Below the pieces are notes generated by a model. That model saw only the letters and a list, made by a program, of their open reading frames with translations. It was not told the origin of the DNA and ran no database searches. A stretch of 6,259 bases of DNA from DAOOWV01 sp035371485 (GTDB lineage: Bacteria; Patescibacteriota; Dojkabacteria; JAFGLO01), in the NCBI GenBank assembly GCA_035371485.1, contig DAOOWV010000041.1:1-6259 (forward strand). Direction: 5' to 3'. Shown here piece by piece: positions 1-5,186 of the stretch (position 1 is its first letter; each line of letters starts with the position of its first letter). The translations under genes were made by a program, and so were the position numbers.

Positions 1-1
1 T

Positions 2-1285
2 ATTTCAAATACAATAACAATTCCACCTTCTTCTTTTGGAAATACATCTTTCTATTGGACAATTACATCATTTGGAACAATTGGAAGTATTACTCAAAAT
101 TCTTCAACATATTATCAATATATTGGAAATTTATCTATTGACTATTGTACAGGAGTTAATCCATTTGGTTTAACATTAAATTTCACATTGTATGATGAAT
201 CTACAAAAAATAAATTGAATGGCTCTTTTGAATCAACATTTACATATTTTTCATATGGTGGAAGTGGTGCTTATTCAAAAACACTTTATTTTTCTTCTAT
301 TAATCAAAATAAATCAAATTGGATGTTTTGTATAAATTCAAGTGCAAATGCATCATTTAGTGGTACTGCAAGTTATTATGCAGACTTTTATGATAGAAGG
401 GAATATATTTTTTCAAATGCAACAGTAGGTAATTTTACTCAAAACATCCCTCTTTATTTATCGTTAATAGCGGATACAGACGTTGTAACTGTAACAGTTC
501 AAGACCGAAATTATAATCCTATTTCAGGAGCATTAGTTTATATTCAGGAATGGAATGTTGGGACAAATACTTATTCTACAATTGGAATGTTTAATACAGA
601 TTCAAATGGTAATGGAATAATAAATCTTGAATTGTATAATAAATGGTATAGAGCAGTTGTTTCTATAGACGGAGAAATAGTTAAAACTACAGATGTTCAA
701 AAATTAGCTGATACAACTTGGTTTATAAATGTTGAATTAGCAACTGCAAATCCTTATGAATTATTTGATAGCATTAGTCACGGATTAACTTTTGATAATG
801 AAACAAACATAACTACTTTTGTATGGACTGATGGTTCAGGATATATTCAAAGTGGATGTTTGTATATTTATAATAATACAAATACAGGATATTCTCTTAT
901 ACATTCGGAATGTGTTTCAAGTGTTGCTGGAATAATAAATTATTTATTACCAGGAGATGGGGATTATCAGATAGTTGGGACAATTTATCTAACTCCTGAT
1001 TATAATGTTTCAAAAGTAATAGATGTCTTATTTGTTCAGATAGGAGTTCCAGAATTAACAAGAATAGTATCTCCTTTTGGTAAGATACTAACATTTTTAT
1101 TCGTTGGTGTTGCTACGTTCTTGGGGGTTTCAGTAGGAAGTCCTATTTGGGGTTCAATGCTTTTAATTGGTTCTTTATTCTTAACATTTAAATTAGGATG
1201 GATAAAGTTATCTAGTGCTATATTGTGGGGACTACTTTCAGTAGTTATAGTAATTATATTCAGACAAAAAAGGAGAGTAGGATAA
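2..1285 (+). CDS. Ig-like, membrane-anchored putative attachment/spike protein (5' end missing)
   Basis: The frame is open from the first bases with no stop, so this is the C-terminal 427 residues of a longer protein; the TTG at 188 lies inside it and has no SD. The product is rich in Thr, Ser, Asn, Tyr and Gly, with many N-x-S/T sequons (NSS, NFT, NKS, NAT, NET, NIT, NVS), typical of glycosylated surface proteins. Residues about 159-246 (counted from base 2) look like a carboxypeptidase-regulatory/CNA-B type beta-sandwich: VTVTVQD, then NPISGALVYI, then a TDSNGNG turn. Residues about 255-352 form a second beta-rich segment. Three hydrophobic helices at about 361-377, 383-400 and 404-420 end in a basic tail (RQKRR), fixing the C-terminus in a membrane. 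Inference: a virion spike or host-recognition protein, analogous in role to the VP4 end-fibre protein of SSV1. A cellular surface protein cannot be excluded. The stop directly abuts the next ATG. Confidence 0.8.
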   Translation: MSNTITIPPSSFGNTSFYWTITSFGTIGSITQNSSTYYQYIGNLSIDYCTGVNPFGLTLNFTLYDESTKNKLNGSFESTFTYFSYGGSGAYSKTLYFSSINQNKSNWMFCINSSANASFSGTASYYADFYDRREYIFSNATVGNFTQNIPLYLSLIADTDVVTVTVQDRNYNPISGALVYIQEWNVGTNTYSTIGMFNTDSNGNGIINLELYNKWYRAVVSIDGEIVKTTDVQKLADTTWFINVELATANPYELFDSISHGLTFDNETNITTFVWTDGSGYIQSGCLYIYNNTNTGYSLIHSECVSSVAGIINYLLPGDGDYQIVGTIYLTPDYNVSKVIDVLFVQIGVPELTRIVSPFGKILTFLFVGVATFLGVSVGSPIWGSMLLIGSLFLTFKLGWIKLSSAILWGLLSVVIVIIFRQKRRVG

Positions 1286-1756
1286 ATGGCAGAAGGAAAT
1301 CCAACATTAACTAAAATATTGATGGCATCATTAGTTGCAACATTTTTAATTGCTATAACCTTTGGTGCTTATTCAGAGTTTATAGTACTTAACAACGCTA
1401 CAATAGAAGATAAGTATTCAGAAGCATTTAATACAATTGGTGCACAATATGGTAATTTTGGAAATTATGGTAATTTTGGAAATCTTGCAAAAACAACTTC
1501 AGATCAAGGATTAGTTAAAAATATATTCAGCTTTGGTAAAAATGTAGTATCTGGTACAGTTAATGTATTTGTTGTAGGATTAGATGCTATAGGAAGTTTC
1601 TTTTCAATGATACCTATAATAAGTAATGTTGTAGAATCTATAGCATTAGTTATACCTGGTTTCCAGGCTTTATTAGGATTATTAACAACATTAATAGTAT
1701 TGTACATTGGAATGAGATACATACAATCAACTTCAAATAAATATGAATTGCCTTAA
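1286..1756 (+). CDS. Small membrane protein with YGNFGN repeat, putative minor virion protein
   Basis: This 156-residue protein is not recognised as a named family. A hydrophobic helix at residues 9-30 is followed by a polar stretch (38-75) containing two exact copies of YGNFGN. A long weakly hydrophobic, Gly/Val/Ile-rich region (85-125) precedes a clear membrane helix at about 127-145 and a short polar tail ending in ELP. The ATG directly follows the TAA of the upstream gene, and AGGAG at 1271-1275 gives a usable ribosome site, so the two genes are probably translationally coupled. Position between a spike-like gene and capsid-like genes suggests a membrane component of the virion or of its assembly; a pore or holin-like role is an alternative that the sequence does not test. 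Confidence 0.8.
   Translation: MAEGNPTLTKILMASLVATFLIAITFGAYSEFIVLNNATIEDKYSEAFNTIGAQYGNFGNYGNFGNLAKTTSDQGLVKNIFSFGKNVVSGTVNVFVVGLDAIGSFFSMIPIISNVVESIALVIPGFQALLGLLTTLIVLYIGMRYIQSTSNKYELP
1448..1483 (+). repeat. Exact 18-bp in-frame tandem duplication
   Basis: TATGGTAATTTTGGAAAT occurs twice back to back (1448-1465 and 1466-1483), giving YGNFGNYGNFGN in the small membrane protein. Identity at all 18 bases, including third positions, suggests a recent slippage or duplication event. Confidence 0.85.
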
Positions 1757-1790
1757 AAAAAATTAAATAATATAGAAAACAAAAAATAAA

Positions 1791-2105
1791 ATGACAAGAG
1801 AATTATTAACATTTATGAATACTTCAACAAGTGGAGAAGGAATGGAGGGTTTAATAAATTGGGTAAATGTATCTTCTGGAAATTGGTTTATACCTTTGTT
1901 TTTAGTTGTATTTTACATTTTATCTATTTATGTTGCTTCAAAGTCTGAATATAAATTAGGGGGATGGGTTCTTTTACTTAGTCTTGCTTTTTTCATATTA
2001 GCAATGATATTACAAACTGTTACTCAGTTTAATCAAATGGTAATATTTGCATTTGGAATAGGCATAATCGTCGGTGTAGTAATAACTTTTATTGAAAACT
2101 CGTAA
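1791..2105 (+). CDS. Three-helix small membrane protein, function unknown
   Basis: The 104-residue product is mostly hydrophobic, with membrane helices at about 31-50, 57-76 and 82-101 after a polar N-terminus. No catalytic or binding motif is visible. The first ATG (1791) has an A-rich upstream region without SD. An in-frame ATG at 1842 (Met18) has purine-rich GGAGAAGGA just before it and is a reasonable alternative start that keeps all three helices. A 34-bp A/T-only-looking spacer separates it from the previous gene, with a weak TATA-like TTAAATAATATA at 1763-1774. It is followed after one base by the zinc-ribbon gene. Context suggests a virion or assembly membrane protein, but this is inference from neighbours only. 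Confidence 0.75.
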   Translation: MTRELLTFMNTSTSGEGMEGLINWVNVSSGNWFIPLFLVVFYILSIYVASKSEYKLGGWVLLLSLAFFILAMILQTVTQFNQMVIFAFGIGIIVGVVITFIENS

Positions 2106-2106
2106 A

Positions 2107-2286
2107 ATGATAAATAAAAAATTAAATAATAAAGTAAAAGAATATCAATGTTGTAAATGTGGGCATAAATGGAAGCAAAGAGGAAAACACAAACCAAAAA
2201 AATGTTCTTCTTGTGGAAATCCCAATTGGGATAAAATAGATTTTAAACAGATGGTTAAACTAATTGTTGGAGATTTCTGGAAATAG
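2107..2286 (+). CDS. Zinc-ribbon small protein
   Basis: A 59-residue basic protein with two CxxC knuckles: YQCCKCGHKW near residues 14-23 and CSSCGN near 33-38. Together these give the C-x2-C...C-x2-C arrangement of a rubredoxin-like or zinc-ribbon fold binding one Zn. Such ribbons commonly contact nucleic acid or partner proteins; which applies here is not visible. The C-terminal 20 residues (DFKQMVKLIVGDFWK region) look like an amphipathic helix. I start it at ATG 2107, one base after the TAA of the upstream gene; a TTG at 2092 in the same frame would overlap the upstream gene and is less likely. It is the last gene before the capsid promoter region and could be a small regulator or a virion nucleoprotein component. 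Confidence 0.75.
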   Translation: MINKKLNNKVKEYQCCKCGHKWKQRGKHKPKKCSSCGNPNWDKIDFKQMVKLIVGDFWK

Positions 2287-2301
2287 ATATTTAATTATTA
2301 G

Positions 2302-2329
2302 ATGTTGGAAAATCTATGTTGGAAAAATC
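2302..2329 (+). repeat. 14-bp tandem repeat upstream of capsid promoter
   Basis: ATGTTGGAAAATCT (2302-2315) is followed directly by ATGTTGGAAAAATC (2316-2329). The second copy ends 11 bp before the TATA box. The copies share ATGTTGGAAAA and differ only by one extra A in the A-run, which shifts the last bases. Position suits an activator or repressor site for the capsid promoter. A looser GTTGGAGATTTCTGG at 2266-2280 may be a degenerate third copy. The repeat is seen directly; the regulatory role is inferred. Confidence 0.6.
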
Positions 2330-2340
2330 ATTTAAAATTG

Positions 2341-2372
2341 TTTATATAATACTCTTTTTTAACTTTTTTAAC
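2341..2372 (+). promoter_or_regulatory. Archaeal TATA promoter for putative MCP 1
   Basis: TTTATATA at 2341-2348 matches the archaeal TATA consensus (TTTAWATA). With usual archaeal spacing, transcription should start near 2370-2372, leaving a leader of about 22-24 nt (ACTAA repeats then AACAAACC) with no SD. The whole segment from 2341 to 2395 contains no G, so the leader should be unstructured, consistent with a strongly expressed capsid gene. Confidence 0.65.
2354..2371 (+). terminator. Oligo-T tracts, possible terminator of the upstream operon
   Basis: CTTTTTTAA occurs twice in tandem (2354-2362 and 2363-2371). Archaeal RNA polymerase commonly terminates at T-runs without a hairpin, so these T6 tracts could end the transcript of the spike-to-zinc-ribbon genes. 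They lie between the TATA box and the predicted start site of the capsid transcript, so they would not affect the new transcript. The role is inferred from position and composition. Confidence 0.35.
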
Positions 2373-2393
2373 TAAACTAAAACAAACCAAAAA

Positions 2394-2666
2394 ATGGCAT
2401 CATTTAATCTACAGTCATTCATCATCTCTGTAGTAATTGTTGGTGTAACATTGGTCATTGGTATTTACATATCTGATCAGATTGGTGATCAGTTAACAGA
2501 TGATTCTGCTGCACAAAATGCTGCAGAAGCAGTTGTTACTGCACTTTCTACAGGTACATCTTGGATATCAATCCTGGTTGTTGTAGGATTCGCTACAATA
2601 ATCTTAACAATGTTGACATCTGGTCTAGGTAGTGCTGCTGCAGAAGCAGGAACACCATACTACTAA
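2394..2666 (+). CDS. Putative major capsid protein 1, spindle-virus-like two-helix protein
   Basis: A 90-residue protein made almost only of two hydrophobic helices. Helix 1 is residues 8-26 (FIISVVIVGVTLVIGIYIS) and helix 2 is 57-76 (within SWISILVVVGFATIILTMLT). A short polar, Ala/Asp-rich loop joins them, and the tail is small-residue-rich and ends in TPYY. This size and layout match MCPs of spindle-shaped archaeal viruses such as SSV1 VP1/VP3, which are small two-helix proteins that pack as a membrane-like shell. It has its own TATA promoter, an SD-less leader and more ATC/TTC/GGT/CAG codons than its neighbours, as expected for high expression. Its close relative lies just downstream. There is no prepilin-peptidase motif and there are two helices, arguing against a pilin. 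Capsid function is inferred from architecture. Confidence 0.65.
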   Translation: MASFNLQSFIISVVIVGVTLVIGIYISDQIGDQLTDDSAAQNAAEAVVTALSTGTSWISILVVVGFATIILTMLTSGLGSAAAEAGTPYY

Positions 2667-2704
2667 ACCTAACAGTTACTTTGTAGAGATTATGTAGAAG
2701 TTGT

Positions 2705-2735
2705 GTTGCCCCTACAGCTAAAATCAAAGGGGAAC
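2705..2735 (+). other. Hairpin in the spacer between the two capsid-like genes
   Basis: GTT-g-CCCCT (2705-2713) can pair with AGGGG-AAC (2728-2735), giving an 8-bp stem with one bulged G and a 14-nt loop. It lies in the 111-bp non-coding spacer (2667-2777), which looks richer in G+C than the surroundings. No T-run follows, so it is not a classical intrinsic terminator. It may stabilise or set the 3' end of the abundant upstream mRNA, or separate the expression levels of the two genes. Confidence 0.45.
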
Positions 2736-2777
2736 TGGAGTAATCTGGGAAGCCACCAAAATTAAATAACAATAAAA

Positions 2778-3326
2778 ATGGCAAGAAGTCAAGAATCAAC
2801 AAATTTGCAGAAGTTAATTATTTCAGTTGTTATAATTGGAGTTGTGCTTATTCTCGGAATTTATATTTCAGATAGCTTACAAGATGTTACTAAAGACACT
2901 AATACTCCAGGAACTATATTAAATGAGAGTGTAACCTTTGTTGCGACAAATACTCCTCAAACTTTGGGTGTTTCAGGGTTAGAAGACGTTGTTTGTACAA
3001 CAACTCCTATTCAAGTTCTAAATAATACAAAAGCAGGAGCTTCTCTTGGAGTGACTAATGTTACTCTAACATCCTCTTGTACTTTGCTAAATGCAACAGC
3101 ATTAGCATCCTTTATAGGAAATGGAACAGTATATGTAAGTTATAGCTATACTTATACTGCAACAACCGAAGCATCAAATTCTGCAGGAGATGTAGTAACT
3201 GCTTTATCAACTGGAACATCATGGATAAGTATCTTGGTAGTTGTTGGATTTGCAGTAGTAATTCTTACTATGCTTACATCTGGGCTTGGAGGTGCTGCTA
3301 GAAGGGAAGAAGTTCCTTATTATTAA
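2778..3326 (+). CDS. Putative capsid protein 2, two-helix protein with inserted glycosylatable domain
   Basis: A 182-residue paralogue of the 90-residue protein upstream. Helix 1 (residues 12-30, IISVVIIGVVLILGIYISD) and the C-terminal segment 139-174 are conserved; the latter matches the upstream protein at 33 of 36 positions, and both end in PYY. Between the helices lies an extra segment, about residues 45-128, that is Thr/Ser/Val-rich and beta-like. It has sequons NES, NNT, NVT, NAT and NGT, two cysteines (Cys73, Cys101) that could form a disulfide, and it ends in a YVSYSYTYTA strand. The simplest model is that both helices sit in the shell and the insert faces outward as a decoration or receptor-contact domain. 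ATG 2778 has no SD. No separate promoter is convincing, so it probably shares the upstream transcript. A pilin-like surface protein is the main alternative. Confidence 0.65.
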   Translation: MARSQESTNLQKLIISVVIIGVVLILGIYISDSLQDVTKDTNTPGTILNESVTFVATNTPQTLGVSGLEDVVCTTTPIQVLNNTKAGASLGVTNVTLTSSCTLLNATALASFIGNGTVYVSYSYTYTATTEASNSAGDVVTALSTGTSWISILVVVGFAVVILTMLTSGLGGAARREEVPYY

Positions 3327-3327
3327 A

Positions 3328-3456
3328 ATGAAAAGAAGAAAATCAGGATATGGCACTGATGTTTTTGATATGACAATGGTTATGGATGAACCAAAATTAC
3401 TTAATAAGAAAGGGTTAAAAAAAAGGAGATCTTGGAAAAGGAGAGGATTGTTGTAA
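3328..3456 (+). CDS. Short basic protein, putative nucleic-acid-binding
   Basis: A 42-residue frame starts one base after the stop of capsid-like gene 2 and ends one base before the next gene, which is the main reason to believe it. Both ends are strongly basic (MKRRK at the start; KKRRSWKRR at 31-39), and the middle is neutral to acidic with several Met (DVFDMTMVMDEP). A small basic protein next to capsid genes could bind packaged DNA or an acidic partner, as VP2 does in SSV1, but there is no sequence resemblance I can claim. Low complexity and small size keep confidence moderate. Confidence 0.6.
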   Translation: MKRRKSGYGTDVFDMTMVMDEPKLLNKKGLKKRRSWKRRGLL

Positions 3457-3457
3457 G

Positions 3458-3631
3458 ATGAAAAAACTATTTTTTGCACACTTTAAACAAAATGGAATGT
3501 TTGGATTTGAAATAAAAGAAGATAATTTCCAAGGTAAATTAATTGCTTCTGGTAAAAATTTTAAAAGTAGAAAAGAAGCTGTTAAGGCTATGAATAAAAC
3601 TTTAAAAAAATCACAGAGGTATTTGATATAA
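3458..3631 (+). CDS. Short protein resembling the YegP/DUF1508 fold, unknown role
   Basis: A 57-residue protein. The pattern FEIKEDNFQGKLIASGKNFKS followed by a short helix (RKEAVKAMNKTLKK) resembles the strand-strand-strand-helix repeat of YegP/DUF1508 proteins, in which an xGxxIxxSxx-Y/F-xSK run precedes a helix. This is a by-eye similarity only; the function of that family is poorly defined. The start ATG follows the TAA of the upstream gene by one base (TAAGATG), with a weak purine-rich ribosome site (AGGAG at 3439-3443). The stop is followed by one base and the next ATG. The protein is basic overall and probably soluble. It likely belongs to the same transcript as the capsid-like genes. 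Confidence 0.6.
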   Translation: MKKLFFAHFKQNGMFGFEIKEDNFQGKLIASGKNFKSRKEAVKAMNKTLKKSQRYLI

Positions 3632-3632
3632 A

Positions 3633-3986
3633 ATGAAACAAAGAAAAAAGAAAAAATTAGTGAAGGTTTTAAATAAAGCATTAACTGGAGCAAAAGGATT
3701 CTATAGAGAAGGCAAAAAAGTGTTTAAAGAATATAGCCCTGGAGTTGTGAGGTTCAGTGAAAGAGCTTCTACAAACATTCAGAGAGGCTTTGCAGTGAGA
3801 AGAATGCCTGAAGATGAAGAATACCTTGATTTAACGCAAAAAACCCCTGCAATGGTTAGAAGACCTGAAAATAATAGATTAAAACCTGACTTTTCTGTTA
3901 AACCTCAGGGAAGATTTCCAGGAATGGTTGATAAAAGAAGGGTTAGAAAAAGAGTTGATTGGGATAATTTAGGAGTTAATTTCTAA
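3633..3986 (+). CDS. Basic protein at the end of the structural module
   Basis: A 117-residue, highly basic protein with no family I recognise. The N-terminus is Lys-rich (MKQRKKKKLVKVLNKALTGA), followed by an amphipathic helical stretch to about residue 50. A central acidic patch (PEDEEYLDL, 59-67) and a Pro/Arg-rich C-terminal half follow, with a second basic cluster (DKRRVRKRVDW, 100-110). There is no membrane segment. Such two-ended basic proteins in virion gene clusters often bind nucleic acid or link genome and shell, but that is inference. GAGGT at 3616-3620 is a distant SD; the ATG is one base after the upstream TAA. Its TAA overlaps the stop of the convergent minus-strand gene. Confidence 0.75.
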   Translation: MKQRKKKKLVKVLNKALTGAKGFYREGKKVFKEYSPGVVRFSERASTNIQRGFAVRRMPEDEEYLDLTQKTPAMVRRPENNRLKPDFSVKPQGRFPGMVDKRRVRKRVDWDNLGVNF

Positions 3987-4417
3987 TCAAAACTCAAATC
4001 GTAAGGAATTAAAAACTGATTATATCTTTCGTTTTCATTAACTTTCATTACAGAACATTTCTTTCCATTGTAATTTGCTACAATTTTTGAGTAATTATTA
4101 AATATCTCTTGGTTTGTAAGAACAAATTCATTTGTAAAATATTGACATTCACAAGCTTTCAATGTTTTTTCTCCACAGAGATAACAATATCCATTATTTC
4201 CATAGATATCTATTATCTCATTATAATTCTCAATTGCTTTGAATTGAACAAAACCTATCCAGAATAACATAAATATACATAAAAGGGCTAATGTTCTGGT
4301 TGTAATAAGTGTTATTCTCTTTCTCTTTTCAACACTTTTATTAAATTCAAAAGTAAAATAATCTTGTTCTTCCTTACTTAACTTGAGCCATTCCTCTTTA
4401 GGAATTTTCTTAAACAT
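3983..4417 (-). CDS. Single-pass membrane protein with extracytoplasmic Cys cluster
   Basis: A 144-residue protein. The charged N-terminal 35 residues (KKIPKEEWLKLSKEEQ, then KRKR at 31-34) precede one membrane helix at about 36-57. By the positive-inside rule the N-terminus stays in the cytoplasm and the C-terminal 85 residues lie outside. That outer part holds C78-x2-C81-x7-C89-x-C91 and a further Cys121, suggesting a small zinc site or disulfide-bonded fold. I do not recognise a family. The ATG overlaps the upstream TAA by one base (TAATG), with AAGGGGG upstream as a weak ribosome site, so it is coupled to the acidic-protein gene. It is last in its operon. A membrane-tethered accessory or virion protein is plausible. 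Confidence 0.75.
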   Translation of the reverse strand: MFKKIPKEEWLKLSKEEQDYFTFEFNKSVEKRKRITLITTRTLALLCIFMLFWIGFVQFKAIENYNEIIDIYGNNGYCYLCGEKTLKACECQYFTNEFVLTNQEIFNNYSKIVANYNGKKCSVMKVNENERYNQFLIPYDLSFD

Positions 4418-4656
4418 TATATAGCCCCCTTCATTCTGAATAATGCTGCTTCTAAATTCTGTATTCTTTCTCCATAGTTCTTAAGGTATGCAACAACCAT
4501 TTCTTCAGTTAAACCTGCTTCTGTTTCTTCTTGTTCTGATTCTTCTTCATCTTCTTCATAAGATTCCATTGGTTCTTCAGCTTCAATTACCTGAGGTTTA
4601 GGTATTGGAAGTGGCTTTGGTACTTCATGAACTACTGGTTTCTTTTTTCCAAACAT
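4417..4656 (-). CDS. Acidic protein with Pro/Lys N-terminus and C-terminal coiled coil
   Basis: This 79-residue protein has three parts. Residues 4-22 are Lys/Pro-rich (KKKPVVHEVPKPLPIPKPQ). Residues 26-47 are almost all Glu/Asp and probably disordered. Residues 49-79 form an amphipathic helix (LTEEMVVAYLKNYGERIQNLEAALFRMKG without breaks of more than a few residues), good for dimer or partner binding. Its ATG lies 32 bp inside the upstream gene and is preceded by a full SD (AAGGAGGT, 4672-4665, 8-nt spacing), the best ribosome site in the window. Acidic disordered tails often bind basic proteins or act as DNA mimics or assembly scaffolds; no specific role is shown. It sits between two membrane-protein genes. 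Confidence 0.8.
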   Translation of the reverse strand: MFGKKKPVVHEVPKPLPIPKPQVIEAEEPMESYEEDEEESEQEETEAGLTEEMVVAYLKNYGERIQNLEAALFRMKGAI

Positions 4657-5185
4657 CTTGTTTTACCTCCTTCTCTTTGTTTTGTTTTATCTTAGAAAAA
4701 ATATCATCTATAGTTTCTTTTGTATTTGTAGGACAATAGTTAATTGTATGAGGATATTTCTTATAATAATCTATCTGTTTTTTAGCTTGAGGTATTGTAG
4801 ACCAAATTTTATAAATAATAAATCCCATTATTACTACTGTTATTATTCTTCCAACAGTATTCATAAATCCTACTGCTTGATAATTTACAACCATCTTATA
4901 AGTCATCCATAACATATATGGGATTAACAATCCAATTATAATCTTTCTAGCCTTGTAAGCTAATAAAAGACTAGCATAAGGAGAAGCTTTTACCTTTTTC
5001 CAATTACTTTTAGTGTGTGTTATACTCTTCCACCATTTAGAAAACATATTTTTTGTTTCATCTTCTTTTATCTTATAATCAGAAAATCTTCCTTCATTTT
5101 CTTTTAGAAAAGTATCTAATTCGCTTTTATCTTTGAAATCTCTATATTCCCATTTATCTTGTATCTTGAATTTTGCTTGTATCAT
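4625..5185 (-). CDS. Two-helix membrane protein, unknown
   Basis: A 186-residue protein with a soluble, charged N-terminal domain (1-78; KWEYRDFKDKSELDTFLKEN, then WWKSIT) and two membrane helices at about 81-100 (KIIIGLLIPYMLWMTYKMVV) and 111-128 (VGRIITVVIMGFIIYKIW). The C-terminal tail of about 58 residues is Lys-rich. Both tails are predicted in the cytoplasm. I chose ATG 5185 because it comes one base after the TAA of the upstream gene (TAAAATG), the same spacing as at other junctions here. A GTG at 5263 would add 26 residues but has no SD and overlaps the upstream gene by 77 bp. No family recognised. Its tail overlaps the start of the acidic-protein gene. Confidence 0.75.
   Translation of the reverse strand: MIQAKFKIQDKWEYRDFKDKSELDTFLKENEGRFSDYKIKEDETKNMFSKWWKSITHTKSNWKKVKASPYASLLLAYKARKIIIGLLIPYMLWMTYKMVVNYQAVGFMNTVGRIITVVIMGFIIYKIWSTIPQAKKQIDYYKKYPHTINYCPTNTKETIDDIFSKIKQNKEKEVKQDVWKKETSSS
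4665..4672 (-). promoter_or_regulatory. Strong Shine-Dalgarno for the acidic-protein gene
   Basis: On the minus strand AAGGAGGT lies 8 nt before the ATG at 4656. It is inside the 3' coding end of the upstream gene and fixes the start of the 79-residue protein despite the 32-bp overlap. Confidence 0.75.
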
Positions 5186-5186
5186 T

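Noticed and set aside
188..190. TTG as the start of the first gene
   Set aside because: The frame is open without a stop back to base 2 and the upstream translation has the same Thr/Asn-rich beta character, so the gene continues beyond the window.
2092..2106. TTG start for the zinc-ribbon gene
   Set aside because: It would overlap the upstream gene; the ATG at 2107 lies one base after the upstream stop and fits the recurrent junction pattern.
2737..2760. tRNA-like 3' end (GCCACCA) in the capsid spacer
   Set aside because: No matching acceptor strand, T-loop or anticodon arm can be drawn; the CCA is chance.
2394..3326. Type IV pilin or archaellin identity for the two-helix proteins
   Set aside because: There is no prepilin-peptidase (K/R-G) site before helix 1, and a second strongly hydrophobic C-terminal helix is not a pilin feature.
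3219..3693. Two open frames on the minus strand opposite the capsid and small basic genes
   Set aside because: They have no ribosome sites, lie opposite well-supported plus-strand genes, and their Phe/Ser/Leu-rich products are typical antisense shadows of Lys/Glu-rich AT-rich genes.
4658..4912. Plus-strand open frame with a Tyr/Ile/Cys-rich product
   Set aside because: It is antisense to the two-helix membrane protein, lacks SD and promoter, and has the composition expected of a shadow frame.
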